Part shown: positions 25,582-35,019 of the stretch, one piece after another
Position numbering within the stretch: the first letter of the stretch is position 1
Layout: the number at the start of each line of letters is the position of its first letter
From: Gracilimonas sp964505215
Lineage (GTDB): Bacteria; Bacteroidota; Rhodothermia; Balneolales; Balneolaceae
Length of the DNA stretch: 64,000 nucleotides
Direction of reading: 5' to 3'
Assembly (NCBI GenBank): GCA_964505215.1
Contig: CAZDGU010000003.1
Coordinates: 62,001 to 126,000 of the forward strand
The notes under the pieces: generated by a model
Seen by the model: only the letters and a program-made list of their open reading frames with translations
Told to the model about the DNA's origin: nothing
Database searches by the model: none
Position numbers and translations under genes: made by a program

Positions 25582-27651
25582 ATGGCTGGAAGTAAGCTAA
25601 AAAAAGAACTAAACCTTTACGATGTATTTGCAATTTCTACAGGCGCCATGTTTAGCTCGGGATTCTTTCTGCTGCCGGGTATTGCAGCAGCCCAAACGGG
25701 GCAATCTGTATATTTGGCCTACTTAGCGTCCGGTTTCCTGATTATTCCGGCTATGCTAAGTGTGGCTGAACTTTCTACCGCCATGCCAAAAGCAGGCGGT
25801 ACCTATTACTTTCTGGATCGCAGTTTAGGTCCTATGTTTGGCACCATCGGCGGTTTGGGCTCATGGATTGCCCTCATGTTTAAAAGCGCATTTGCTTTAA
25901 TTGGTATGGGCGCTTATTTGACTTTATATGTTGATGTGTCTTTCACAGCCTTAGCTCTGATTTTAACCGTGCTCTTCGGCATTTTAAACATATTCGGGGC
26001 CAAAGAAACCACCATGCTTCAGCGTATTTTGGTAACCGTTCTGGTTTTAATAATGGGTGTTTTTATTATCCAGGGTTTGGAAGCCGTCAGCTTTTTAGAT
26101 TCAAAGCCATCTTCAGCTCCTTTTTTCAGTGATGGGATGCATGGATTTATTTCAACCATTGGGCTTGTTTTTGTTTCATATGCAGGGCTTACAAAGGTAG
26201 CAAGTGTGGCTGAGGAAGTTTCCAATCCGGATAGAAATATTCCTTTGGGTATGATGCTTTCTCTGTTTGTTGCTTCTTTAATTTATGCGGTGGGTGTGTA
26301 CATTATGCAGGCATACTTGCCGGCCGAGCAGTTCTACACAAGCCTTACTCCGGTAGCTGATGCGGGCGCCGAGTTCATGAGCTGGTTGCCGGGCGGCGGT
26401 GGTGTGTTAGCCATTGTGATTGCAGCAGTAGCCGCGTTTGCATCAACGGGAAATGCTGGCATTATGTCGGCATCGCGTTATCCTTTTGCTATGTCTAAAG
26501 ACCAGCTGATGAGCCCAAGGTTTGGCAAGCTCAGTAAAAAAGGTACTCCGGTGTTTGCCATTGGCGTCACAGTAGTAAGCATGATTCTTATTCTGCTTAT
26601 TTTTAATGTAGAAGCCGTTGCAAAACTGGCCAGTGCATTTCAGCTGCTGCTTTTTGGATTGATGTGTTTTGCCGTTATTGTGATGAGAGAAAGCAATATC
26701 ACAGGCTATCACCCAGGTTTTAAATCACCCCTATATCCATGGGTGCAAATTTTTGGAATGATGATTTCAGTTTGGCTGATTGCAGAAATGGGCTTTTTGG
26801 CTGTTTCACTCACCGGCTTTATTATCATTCTTTGTGTAGGCTGGTATATGTATTATACCCAAGGACAGATTAACCGTAAGGGAGCTATTTTTCATGTGCA
26901 TGAGCGTCTGGGGCGGCAGCGTTATGAGGGCCTTGAATATGAAATGTTCAACATCATTAATGACAAAAGCACCGATCAGCATTTATCATATAAAGAAGTA
27001 ATTGCCCGAAGCGTGATTACTGACATTGATAAAGAGAAAGCAGGCATAAAAGATGTCCTGGCTAAAGCATCAAAAATATGGGCTTCAAGTTTAGATATTG
27101 ATCGAAAGGAAATTTTAACCGCTCTGCAGCAAAACTACAAGAAAACATACAGTAAGCTTGGGGCAGAAGCACTGGCCAGCTATTTCACTCTGCCAAATAT
27201 TAAAAGACCCGAGCTCATTATTTTCAGAATGAAGAATTTGGTTGACTTAGAGATTGAAGGAGTGAATGAGCAGTTATGTTTATACGCAATTTTAGTAACC
27301 CCCGAGGATAAAGAAGGATTAGATATTCGGCTGTTGGGCCATTTGGCAGAAACCGTACAGGCTAAGAGTTTTGTGAAGCGCTGGATGAGTGCCAAAACAC
27401 AAAAAGAGCTCCGTCAGCCATTGCTAACCGATGAGCACTTTACAGATATAAAAGTGAAGAGAAGTAAACTCTTAGCACCATACGTAGGGCAAAAAATCAG
27501 AGATTTATCGCTGCCCAATAGTTGCCTCATCACCATTATTTATAGGAATCAAAAAATTATAATCCCTCATGGAGATACCATTATAGAGTATGAAGATGAG
27601 TTTTTAATGATTGGAGAGCCGGTAGACATCAAAACTCTTATTAGCGACTAA
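25582..27651 (+). CDS. APC family permease with C-terminal EIIA-like and RCK_C domains
   Basis: The 689-residue protein begins as an APC-superfamily transporter (residues 5 to about 425; KELNLYDVFAISTGAMFSSG, then VAELSTAMPKAGGTYYF) with about 12 helices. The soluble tail is long. A helical linker leads to a segment near 500-615 with the pattern of the PTS EIIA type 2 / EIIANtr fold. There the position of the phosphorylated His appears as Asn539 in TLPNI. Residues 622-689 are a TrkA C-terminal (RCK_C) ligand-binding domain. This suggests transport of an amino acid or cation-coupled solute gated by a small ligand. It precedes nhaA by 35 bp, probably as one transcript. Confidence 0.82.
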   Translation: MAGSKLKKELNLYDVFAISTGAMFSSGFFLLPGIAAAQTGQSVYLAYLASGFLIIPAMLSVAELSTAMPKAGGTYYFLDRSLGPMFGTIGGLGSWIALMFKSAFALIGMGAYLTLYVDVSFTALALILTVLFGILNIFGAKETTMLQRILVTVLVLIMGVFIIQGLEAVSFLDSKPSSAPFFSDGMHGFISTIGLVFVSYAGLTKVASVAEEVSNPDRNIPLGMMLSLFVASLIYAVGVYIMQAYLPAEQFYTSLTPVADAGAEFMSWLPGGGGVLAIVIAAVAAFASTGNAGIMSASRYPFAMSKDQLMSPRFGKLSKKGTPVFAIGVTVVSMILILLIFNVEAVAKLASAFQLLLFGLMCFAVIVMRESNITGYHPGFKSPLYPWVQIFGMMISVWLIAEMGFLAVSLTGFIIILCVGWYMYYTQGQINRKGAIFHVHERLGRQRYEGLEYEMFNIINDKSTDQHLSYKEVIARSVITDIDKEKAGIKDVLAKASKIWASSLDIDRKEILTALQQNYKKTYSKLGAEALASYFTLPNIKRPELIIFRMKNLVDLEIEGVNEQLCLYAILVTPEDKEGLDIRLLGHLAETVQAKSFVKRWMSAKTQKELRQPLLTDEHFTDIKVKRSKLLAPYVGQKIRDLSLPNSCLITIIYRNQKIIIPHGDTIIEYEDEFLMIGEPVDIKTLISD

Positions 27652-27686
27652 TCCATAAGATTATTAAACAAGCACTAAAGCAAACG

Positions 27687-28997
27687 ATGAAAGATAAATT
27701 ACGTTCATTAAGCCCAATTAAGCCGTTACAAAAATTTTTAAAAACAGAATCTTCATCCGGTATCATACTGTTAGCTGCTGCTGCTCTTGCTCTTTTAATT
27801 GCAAATAGCAGTTTTGTTGATGAATATGTGAGCGTATTTCAGTCATACATCAGCGTAGGGATTGCGGATTTCAAAATCAACAAACCATTGATTTTATGGA
27901 TTAATGATGGACTCATGGCCATATTTTTTCTTTTGGTGGGATTGGAGGTAAAAAGAGAAATTCAATATGGCGAGCTTTCCGATACTAAATCGGCGTTGTT
28001 TCCAGTAGTAGCAGCTCTTGGAGGAGCAATAGTTCCCGGTATTATATTCTTTGCCTTTAACAATGGGTCTGCATTTATGGATGGATGGGCAATATCGATT
28101 GCTACAGATATTGCTTTTGCCATTGGCATACTCATGCTGTTAGGGTCAAAAGTGCCTGCATGGGCTAAGGTTTTTCTAACCGCTGTAGCTATAGTTGACG
28201 ACTTGGTAGCCGTGTTGATTATTGCTGTATTCTATACCGAAAACATTAAAATGGCGGCCTTGATTATTGCAGGCTTATGTGTAGTAGTATTATTGGTGAT
28301 GAACAAAATGAACGTAAAAAAAATTGGGCTGTATCTTATGGTTGGAGCCGTGCTGTGGGTTGCTTTCCTTAAATCTGGAGCTCATGCAACCATTGCAGGT
28401 GTGTTATTAGGGTTAACTATTCCGGCAAGAAGAACATCCAGCCTGGCTTTGGTTACCGAAAAAGTGGATGCCGCTGCAACTCATCTGAGAAAAGCACTAA
28501 CACATAAAGAAAAAGAATCTCGAGAAATGGCACTCAATTATTTGGGTGAAGTAGTAGAAGAAGCCGAATCTCCTTTATATCGTTTAGAGCATCGGCTGCA
28601 TCCTTGGGTAGCTTTTGGAATTATACCTGTTTTTGCTTTTGCAAATGCAGGTGTGGTCATTAACACAAGCGCACTTACGGCGGCATTTTCCTCAACTCTG
28701 ACATGGGGAATAATAGCAGCATTATTCTTTGGTAAACAAATAGGAATATTCGGTAGCGTATTTATTATGGATAAGTTGGGTTTTAGTTCACTGCCCAATA
28801 AAAAAGGAACTTATAAAATAGTGTATGGCTTAGCCTGCCTGTGTGGAGTTGGCTTTACAATGTCTCTGTTCATAGCCAGCCTTTCGTTTGAAAACCCACA
28901 GTACATGGAATACGCAAAAGTTGGAATTATTACAGGCTCTGTACTGAGCGGGTTGCTGGGCTACATTGTGTTGAGGTCAGCCATAAATGAATACTGA
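27687..28997 (+). CDS. nhaA: Na+/H+ antiporter NhaA
   Basis: The 436-residue protein has the NhaA fold of about 12 helices. The ion-binding Asp residues are present: Asp141 in ISIATDIAFAIG (E. coli Asp133) and Asp171-Asp172 in AIVDDLVAV (E. coli Asp163-Asp164). WINDGLMAIFFLLVGLEVKRE and CGVGFTMSLFIASLSF are also conserved. A ~45-residue charged loop (about 255-300) is longer than in E. coli NhaA. It exports Na+ in exchange for protons, fitting a halotolerant or marine lifestyle, and shares a transcript with the permease upstream. Confidence 0.95.
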   Translation: MKDKLRSLSPIKPLQKFLKTESSSGIILLAAAALALLIANSSFVDEYVSVFQSYISVGIADFKINKPLILWINDGLMAIFFLLVGLEVKREIQYGELSDTKSALFPVVAALGGAIVPGIIFFAFNNGSAFMDGWAISIATDIAFAIGILMLLGSKVPAWAKVFLTAVAIVDDLVAVLIIAVFYTENIKMAALIIAGLCVVVLLVMNKMNVKKIGLYLMVGAVLWVAFLKSGAHATIAGVLLGLTIPARRTSSLALVTEKVDAAATHLRKALTHKEKESREMALNYLGEVVEEAESPLYRLEHRLHPWVAFGIIPVFAFANAGVVINTSALTAAFSSTLTWGIIAALFFGKQIGIFGSVFIMDKLGFSSLPNKKGTYKIVYGLACLCGVGFTMSLFIASLSFENPQYMEYAKVGIITGSVLSGLLGYIVLRSAINEY

Positions 28998-29087
28998 TTT
29001 CGGCGCAGCTTAATAAGAAGTGGATGGCTTCAACCCGTTAGCTTATGTTCCGTTATTTGGAAGTATTACTACGTAAAACAGCTGACA

Positions 29088-29124
29088 CAAAAAAAGCCCT
29101 GCAATTAAAAATTACAGAGCTTTT
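29088..29124 (-). terminator. Terminator of the tRNA cluster
   Basis: Read leftward, AAAGCTCTGTAATT pairs with AATTGCAGGGCTTT with minor mismatches, followed by a T-run (the A-run at 29088-29095). It lies immediately after tRNA-Glu, the last gene of the leftward tRNA group. Confidence 0.7.
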
Positions 29125-29127
29125 ATG

Positions 29128-29200
29128 TACCGCGTACGGGATTTGAACCCGTGCTACCGCCGTGAAAGGGCGGCGTCCTGGACCCCTAGACGAACGCGGC
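29128..29200 (-). tRNA. tRNA-Glu (anticodon TTC)
   Basis: A complete cloverleaf is read leftward. Acceptor arms GCCGCGT/ACGCGGT pair, the anticodon stem CCGCC/GGCGG holds loop CTTTCAC, and the T-arm GGGTTCAAATCCC is intact. The discriminator is A, and CCA is not encoded. Confidence 0.95.
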
Positions 29201-29244
29201 TTAAAGAATAATCAGTATGTCAAAAAAATAAAACAAAGTGCCTT

Positions 29245-29318
29245 TGGAGGCGACAGGCGGGTTCGAACCGCCGTACGAGGTTTTGCAGACCTCTGCCTAA
29301 CCACTCGGCCATGTCGCC
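29245..29318 (-). tRNA. tRNA-Cys (anticodon GCA), CCA encoded
   Basis: Acceptor arms GGCGACA/TGTCGCC pair, the anticodon stem GAGGT/ACCTC encloses CTGCAAA, and the T-arm CGGTTCGAACCCG is intact. The discriminator is T, the Cys identity base. CCA follows directly in the DNA (29245-29247), unlike its three neighbours. Confidence 0.95.
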
Positions 29319-29336
29319 TTAGTAAGCTAATGCTTG

Positions 29337-29410
29337 TACGCCCGACAGGAATCGAACCTGTAACCTACGCCTTAGAAGGGCGTTGCTCTATCCAGTTGAG
29401 CTACGGGCGC
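29337..29410 (-). tRNA. tRNA-Arg (anticodon TCT)
   Basis: Acceptor arms GCGCCCG/CGGGCGT pair, the anticodon stem ACGCC/GGCGT holds CTTCTAA, and the T-arm CAGGTTCGATTCCTG is intact. The discriminator is A, with no encoded CCA. Confidence 0.95.
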
Positions 29411-29588
29411 TCAACTATCAGTATGTCAATAGCTTTTCGATTGTCGGAGTAAAACCAACAAATCAGGTATTGATGTGGAAGTCATAGAGCGTTGTTAAAC
29501 GATAACTTCCGCCTGACTCTGTTGTCGGTATATTGCCCACTGTTAAGGCCGGGCAAATAACTAATATCAATAAAAAAATAACTCTGTA

Positions 29589-29598
29589 NNNNNNNNNN
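29589..29598. other. Assembly gap of ten N
   Basis: Ten undetermined bases lie between tRNA-Arg and tRNA-Pro. The round number suggests a scaffold join of unknown true length. The sequence just right of it is a tRNA-like fragment, so a repeat may have broken the assembly. Confidence 0.95.
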
Positions 29599-29614
29599 GC
29601 GTTACCGGACTGCG
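29599..29614 (-). repeat. tRNA-Pro D-arm-like fragment beside the gap
   Basis: GCGTTACCGGACTGCG differs at one of 16 positions from the D-arm region of the intact tRNA-Pro at 29704-29719. The flanking bases do not form an acceptor stem. It is either a decayed tRNA copy or the edge of a tRNA lost in the gap. Confidence 0.55.
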
Positions 29615-29655
29615 ATAATGCAAACCAAAAAATCAGTAAATAAATAACATAAAAG

Positions 29656-29729
29656 TCGGGGAGACAAGATTTGAACTTGCGACCCTTCGCTCCCAAAGCG
29701 AATGCGCTACCGGACTGCGCCACTCCCCG
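29656..29729 (-). tRNA. tRNA-Pro (anticodon TGG)
   Basis: Acceptor arms CGGGGAG/CTCCCCG pair, the anticodon stem TTCGC/GCGAA encloses TTTGGGA, and the T-arm AAGTTCAAATCTT is present. The discriminator is A, with no encoded CCA. C1-G72 is the usual first pair in bacterial tRNA-Pro. Confidence 0.95.
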
Positions 29730-29781
29730 TTTCGAAACAGATTCCAAAGATACGGGATGAATAGTCTTATGGCAAATGATT

Positions 29782-30909
29782 TTACCGAATATTTTGTAAA
29801 CTTTGGTTTAAGTTGTGACTAAAGGTTGACCAAGAGAGCTCTTTTTTGAGTTTAGAGAGATTAGAGCCAATTTGATGCTTAGTTTCCGGTTTAGAAAAAA
29901 AATCAGAAAGTATTTGTTGTAACTCATTTATGTTTTCTGACTCAAATATAAGCCCGGTTTCATTGTGCGAAATATGTTCTGTGAGCCCGGGGTGGCTCGA
30001 GACTACAGCAGGGAGAAGGAAGTTGAGTGCATCATTAAAAACACCGCTTTGGCTGGCACTTTTGTAGGGAAGAGTGAGTATATCGGCGATAGTAAAAATC
30101 TCATCTGCTTCTTCCTGAGATACAAACCGGTCGATTATCACATAGCGTTCTTTGTGTTCCGGTTTTATGAGATTTAAAAATTTCTGCTTGTCAGTGTAAA
30201 ACTCTCCTACAATAAAGGGACGGATATTGTGCTTTTCTAAATCCATGCCGTTGAGTGCTTTTATCAAAATATCTAATCCTTTGTAGTCGCGTATCAACCC
30301 AAAAAAAAGTGGAATTTGCTCATCTTGTTTGATTCCATATTTTTTCTTCAATTCTTCTTTAGAGGCCGCAGGAAACGAACGGCTATATACGGGATGAAAT
30401 AATTTAACGGCGGGTGTAGAAACTTCAATCCGGTTAAATTCCTGTTGGGTTTGATCAGATAAAACCACAACCAAATCATTTTTTTTGAAAAACGAGCGCA
30501 TTAAGTTTCGTGCAAAGGGAAAGCCTTCGTGGGGTGATACATTGTGCGCTATTGTGCAGATTTTAGTTTCCGGGCTGATTTTTTTAACCTGAGAAATAAT
30601 GCTGTTAAATGACGGAATAAAAAACGGATGCCAAAATGAAAACAACAGAACCTCCGGCTTCAGCACCGCTATTTTGTTAGCTGTAGTTTTCCAGTTCCAG
30701 GGATTGTAGGAGTGCAGCACCCGCCGGTTGTATTTAGATGAAGGTTGTTCCTGAAATTGAGTTTTACCGGGAAAGAGCACCTTTGGATATAATCGCTTGA
30801 AATTAAATGCTTCTACCTCATCAGTTTTACTGAGATGAGTAAAAAGGTAATCACTGAAATTTGAAATTCCGCCACGGTAAGGCGGAAACACACTCATAAA
30901 GCTAATCAC
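29782..30909 (-). CDS. Glycosyltransferase, GT4-like
   Basis: The 375-residue protein has a GT-B layout. The N-terminal region carries the glycine loop PPYRGGISNFSDYLF typical of GT4 acceptor domains. A linker KKKYGIKQDEQIPLFFGLIRDYKGLDILIKAL opens the C-terminal donor domain, followed by ADILTLPYKSASQSGVFNDAL. The start is a GTG at 30907-30909; an ATG at 30895-30897 would clip the first beta strand, and a stop lies just upstream. It probably adds a sugar during envelope polysaccharide synthesis; donor and acceptor are unknown. Confidence 0.83.
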   Translation of the reverse strand: MISFMSVFPPYRGGISNFSDYLFTHLSKTDEVEAFNFKRLYPKVLFPGKTQFQEQPSSKYNRRVLHSYNPWNWKTTANKIAVLKPEVLLFSFWHPFFIPSFNSIISQVKKISPETKICTIAHNVSPHEGFPFARNLMRSFFKKNDLVVVLSDQTQQEFNRIEVSTPAVKLFHPVYSRSFPAASKEELKKKYGIKQDEQIPLFFGLIRDYKGLDILIKALNGMDLEKHNIRPFIVGEFYTDKQKFLNLIKPEHKERYVIIDRFVSQEEADEIFTIADILTLPYKSASQSGVFNDALNFLLPAVVSSHPGLTEHISHNETGLIFESENINELQQILSDFFSKPETKHQIGSNLSKLKKELSWSTFSHNLNQSLQNIR

Positions 30910-31079
30910 ACTGATGTCCGGTTAAATGGAAGTTGGAAAATCTTTCTAATTTAATAGCTAAAGCTAAGTTAAGAGTACAATACGGCTGTGAAAACAGTAA
31001 TTTAGAAAAAAAGCATTTCAAGGAAGAAATATTCTTGAAAAATCACGTTCTTTGGTCTGCATATAATCCAAAAGTACTT

Positions 31080-32162
31080 ATGAAATATACGATTCCATTT
31101 ATTGTTTTTGCATTAACATCCTCATTGGCGTTTTCACAATCTATTCAGATTTCTGAAACTTCATCAACCCGAAATAATGCGCCCAATCAGTTTACTGTAG
31201 CCGGGCATCCGGTTTCTTTACAAAACGGTGCGTTAGGGCATGCAGGCTCCTCTCAGTCATCGGCTTTAAATAGCTTAACGGCGCTTTCCGGAGTGTTAAA
31301 CCGGTCAGGTATTTCTATTTATGGGGGAGCGGGAGCAAGGCTTTACAGCAGCGACTACACGCTAATTGATGATGATAAATCTGCCAAAGTGTACGTAAAG
31401 CCCAACGGTGGCTTTGTGGTTCGCGAAAATATTGCCAACTTTTTGTTTTATGATGCTTTAGGCAATATTGAGCACTCTATTTCTAACAGCACGCAAAGCA
31501 GAGAGGGGGAAGCCGTTTCTGAGCTGGCGCACGACCCGGCTTTTAAAACCGTAGTGTTATACAACCCACTGGTTGTGCGAAATGGAGTGAGAGGTTCCGA
31601 AGCAAGCGTGGTAAAGCCAAATGGAACCACGGATGATATATTCCATAACAAAAACCGGGTTATTAATTTTCTGAACGTATCTGACAATGGTCAGTTTATA
31701 GCGGTGGTTTCTGCGAAGGCGGGAACCGATGATGAAGTTCTGGTTATGGATAGATTTGGTAATAATTTTGGAAGTTTTACCTTCAACCAAAATATTGCTG
31801 ATGTCAGGTTTACTGAAGATGGAGAATACGTAACCATCCGGTCGGGCAGCAGAGTTGCGGTTTACTCCGTATTGGATGGCAAGCGTGTGGGAAGTACCAG
31901 CTTTCGGGCGGAACTGCATTTTGCAGATTTTATAGCTGAAGACAATGTGATTTTAGCCGTTACCGGAGAGAAGCAAGCTGATGTACTGAAGGATGTTGAG
32001 CTGCACGCCATCAATATTAAAGCTCGGAAAATTGAGCGTAAAGCCTATGGCAAAACGCTGGGTATGTCAGGTTTGCTACAGGTGAATGCAGAGCGCACGA
32101 AAGCAAATGAGTACATAATAGACGGCTTCAGTAAATCTCTTATAGCCAAAGTGAGATTTTAA
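31080..32162 (+). CDS. Secreted beta-propeller-like protein, unknown function
   Basis: The chosen start (ATG 31080) gives 360 residues and a clear signal peptide MKYTIPFIVFALTSSLAFSQ; an earlier in-frame start at 30933 would bury it. The mature part is beta-rich with repeated short strands such as KVYVKPNGGFVVRENI and VRFTEDGEYVTIRSGSRVAVYS, reminiscent of WD40 or PQQ-like propeller blades. I do not recognise a named family. It ends before a strong terminator that it shares with clpC. Confidence 0.7.
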   Translation: MKYTIPFIVFALTSSLAFSQSIQISETSSTRNNAPNQFTVAGHPVSLQNGALGHAGSSQSSALNSLTALSGVLNRSGISIYGGAGARLYSSDYTLIDDDKSAKVYVKPNGGFVVRENIANFLFYDALGNIEHSISNSTQSREGEAVSELAHDPAFKTVVLYNPLVVRNGVRGSEASVVKPNGTTDDIFHNKNRVINFLNVSDNGQFIAVVSAKAGTDDEVLVMDRFGNNFGSFTFNQNIADVRFTEDGEYVTIRSGSRVAVYSVLDGKRVGSTSFRAELHFADFIAEDNVILAVTGEKQADVLKDVELHAINIKARKIERKAYGKTLGMSGLLQVNAERTKANEYIIDGFSKSLIAKVRF

Positions 32163-32220
32163 AAGGTGAATTTTACTAAAGCCGGATATTTATAGAACAG
32201 GATGATTCCCGATCATAAAA

Positions 32221-32252
32221 AAAGCCTCGTTTAAAAGTTTAAACGAGGCTTT
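32221..32252. terminator. Bidirectional terminator between convergent genes
   Basis: A near-perfect 15-bp stem AAAGCCTCGTTTAAA/TTTAAACGAGGCTTT with an AGT loop (32236-32238) is flanked by A and T runs. It serves the rightward secreted-protein gene and the leftward clpC gene. The stem core matches the rpsA terminator at 39749. Confidence 0.88.
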
Positions 32253-32278
32253 AATTTGGTAACCGTTAAAAGGTGTTT

Positions 32279-34867
32279 TTATGCTTCTTTCGGTTTTTCT
32301 GAAGCACTTTCTTTAGCAGGCTTTTCGCTTTCTTCTTCCTTTTCATCTTTGGAAGGTAAAGCTTCTCCTTCTTTCCAATCAAAACCCAATCCATCTCTGG
32401 AGTTATTCATTTTGATTTTTATGAGGGAGCCTTCCGGATGCTGATGTTCCAGAATTTCTTCTGCCAACGGATCTTCAATATACTTTTGAATAGCCCTTTT
32501 CAGAGGTCTTGCCCCATATTTAGGATCAAACCCTTTGTCGGTAATGAACTCTTTAGCAGCTTTGGTGATCTCGATTTCGTAGCCGATATCTTTAATCCGC
32601 TTAAACAGTTCCTCATTCATCAGATCAATGATTTGATAAATGTCATCCTTCTCGAGCGGGCGGAAAGTAATTACATCGTCAATTCGGTTCAGGAACTCAG
32701 GGTTGAATACTTTCTTGAGTGCGTCATGAATGGTTGATTTCATTTTAGCGTAATCAAAAGCCGTATCATCTATATCAAAACCGATACCTTTACCCATATT
32801 TCGGATATCACGGGCGCCGATGTTTGAAGTCATAATAATGATGGTGTTACGGAAATCAACGCGGCGGCCTAAGCTATCAGTCAAAATACCGTCGTCCAGC
32901 ACTTGCAGCAAGATGTTGAATACATCAGGGTGTGCTTTTTCAATTTCATCCAGCAAAATTACGCTGTAAGGTTTACGTCGCACTTTTTCAGTCAGTACGC
33001 CGCCCTCTTCATATCCAACATATCCCGGAGGCGCTCCCACTAAGCGAGATACAGAGAACTTCTCCATGTATTCACTCATATCAACGCGGATAAGCGTATC
33101 TTCTTTATCAAAAAGATAGTTAGAAAGCACTTTGGCCATTTCGGTTTTACCAACGCCGGTAGGTCCCAAAAAGATGAATGAACCGATAGGTCGGGTAGGG
33201 TCTTTAAGTCCTGCACGGGTGCGTTTAATAGCTTTTGTCAGCTTCACAACGGCTTCGTTCTGGCCAATCACTCTTTGAGATAATTCTTCTCTCATTTTGA
33301 GAAGTTTGCGACCTTCACTTTGGCTGATTTTGTTAACCGGAACGCCACTCATCATGGCAATTACGGAAGCTACATCTTCCTCAGTTACATCATAAATAAT
33401 GTGCTTCGACTCTTTTTCCCACTCACGCTGGGCTGAATCCAGGTCTTCAATCAGCCGTTTTTCTTTATCACGCAGGCGGGCAGCTTCTTCAAAACGCTGC
33501 TTTTTAACCATCGAGTTTTTCTCAAAACCGGTTGCCTCAATTTGTTCTTCCAGATCAATAATTGCTTGGGGAACGGTGATATTTGAAAGGTGAACGCGTG
33601 CTCCGGCCTCGTCCATTGCGTCAATGGCTTTATCGGGCAGGAAGTAATCACTCACATAACGATCGGTAAGTTTTACACAGGCATCGAGGGCTTCATCTGT
33701 GTAGCGAACGCTGTGATGAGACTCGTATTTAGATTTAATTTGATTGAGAATATCGACGGTTTCTTCCGGAGTAGTCGGATTTACCATAATTTTTTGGAAA
33801 CGGCGTTCCAGTGCTCCGTCTTTTTCAATAAACTGGCGATATTCGTTTAACGTGGTTGCTCCAATGGCTTGAATGTCGCCACGGGCAAGTGCCGGCTTCA
33901 GCATGTTAGATGCATCCAGTGAGCCGCTTGCGCCACCGGCGCCTACAATGGTATGAAGCTCATCAATAAACAGGATAACGTCTTCTGTTTTCTCAAGTTC
34001 GGTCATCACGGCTTTCATGCGCTCTTCGAACTGTCCGCGATATTTGGTTCCTGCCACCAGTGCGGCAAGGTCAAGTGCAATTACCCGCTTATCGTACAAC
34101 ACGCGCGATACTTTCCGTTCAATAATTCGGGAAGCCAAGCCTTCAGCTATGGCCGTTTTACCCACACCGGGTTCACCAATGAGAACGGGATTATTCTTTT
34201 TGCGGCGGCTCAATACCTGAGCTACACGCTCAATTTCTTTCTCTCGCCCAATTATTGGGTCGAGGCGGCCTTCTTCGGCCATTTCTGTTAAGTCTCGGCC
34301 AAAATTGTCGAGCACGGGAGTTTTTGATTTTTCCATTTTCTTTTCCCTTGAACTGCCAGGCCCGCTGCCTGAACCTTTGGATGTGGAAGCACTTGCATTT
34401 ACTGAGGATGAATCCTGCTCTTCCCGGGATTTTCCGGAAATAATAAGGTCAAGCTCCTCGCGTACCGTGTCGTAAGAAATGCTGAACTGTTGCAGTATTT
34501 GCGCTGCAATATTCTCGTCATCTCTCAGCAAAGACAATAGTAAGTGTTCGGTGCCGATAGTGTCACTTTTGTAAAGTTTAGCTTCTAAATAGGTAATTCG
34601 GAGCACTTTTTCAGCTTGTTTGGTAAGCGGAATGTTGCCTACCTGAACCGAGCCGCCGGTTCCTCGAACCGTGTCTTCAATGGTTTTTTTAAGTTTGAAG
34701 AGGTCGCATTTCAAATTTTTAAGAATGCGAACGGCTACTCCGTCTCCTAAGCGTACAATTCCTAATATTAGATGCTCTGTTCCGATATAATCATGCCCTA
34801 ACCGCAAAGCTTCTTCACGGCTGAACTGAATTACATCTCGAACTTTACTTGAAAAATTTCCCTCCAT
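32279..34867 (-). CDS. clpC: ATP-dependent Clp protease ATPase subunit ClpC
   Basis: The 862-residue protein has a Clp N-terminal repeat domain (residues 1-145). AAA domain 1 has Walker A GEPGVGKT near 225-232. A ClpC-type middle region follows with a UVR-like segment (VKKQRFEEAARLRDKEKRL, about 440-458). AAA domain 2 has Walker A GPTGVGKT near 565-572. The short middle domain and UVR motif distinguish ClpC from ClpB. It unfolds substrates for ClpP, whose gene is not in the window. The C-terminal tail is Lys/Glu/Ser-rich and unusual in length. Confidence 0.95.
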   Translation of the reverse strand: MEGNFSSKVRDVIQFSREEALRLGHDYIGTEHLILGIVRLGDGVAVRILKNLKCDLFKLKKTIEDTVRGTGGSVQVGNIPLTKQAEKVLRITYLEAKLYKSDTIGTEHLLLSLLRDDENIAAQILQQFSISYDTVREELDLIISGKSREEQDSSSVNASASTSKGSGSGPGSSREKKMEKSKTPVLDNFGRDLTEMAEEGRLDPIIGREKEIERVAQVLSRRKKNNPVLIGEPGVGKTAIAEGLASRIIERKVSRVLYDKRVIALDLAALVAGTKYRGQFEERMKAVMTELEKTEDVILFIDELHTIVGAGGASGSLDASNMLKPALARGDIQAIGATTLNEYRQFIEKDGALERRFQKIMVNPTTPEETVDILNQIKSKYESHHSVRYTDEALDACVKLTDRYVSDYFLPDKAIDAMDEAGARVHLSNITVPQAIIDLEEQIEATGFEKNSMVKKQRFEEAARLRDKEKRLIEDLDSAQREWEKESKHIIYDVTEEDVASVIAMMSGVPVNKISQSEGRKLLKMREELSQRVIGQNEAVVKLTKAIKRTRAGLKDPTRPIGSFIFLGPTGVGKTEMAKVLSNYLFDKEDTLIRVDMSEYMEKFSVSRLVGAPPGYVGYEEGGVLTEKVRRKPYSVILLDEIEKAHPDVFNILLQVLDDGILTDSLGRRVDFRNTIIIMTSNIGARDIRNMGKGIGFDIDDTAFDYAKMKSTIHDALKKVFNPEFLNRIDDVITFRPLEKDDIYQIIDLMNEELFKRIKDIGYEIEITKAAKEFITDKGFDPKYGARPLKRAIQKYIEDPLAEEILEHQHPEGSLIKIKMNNSRDGLGFDWKEGEALPSKDEKEEESEKPAKESASEKPKEA

Positions 34868-35019
34868 CTGATGAGTTCCTCAAAAAATTATAAATAAATA
34901 CGAAAAAATTACTGTGATTATCTAAGTTGAGAAAACGTGATACACACAGCTTTAGTTCATTACAACTCGAAGGTAGTAGGGCGGAAAAGTAAATGCAAAC
35001 TAAATGCGAATTGAATGTA

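Noticed and set aside
29162..29452. A 96-codon rightward open frame across the tRNA cluster
   Set aside because: It lies antisense to three intact tRNA genes and has no independent coding signs.
30933..31079. An N-terminal extension of the secreted beta-propeller-like protein
   Set aside because: It would place the clear signal peptide at residue 50; the ATG at 31080 is the credible start.
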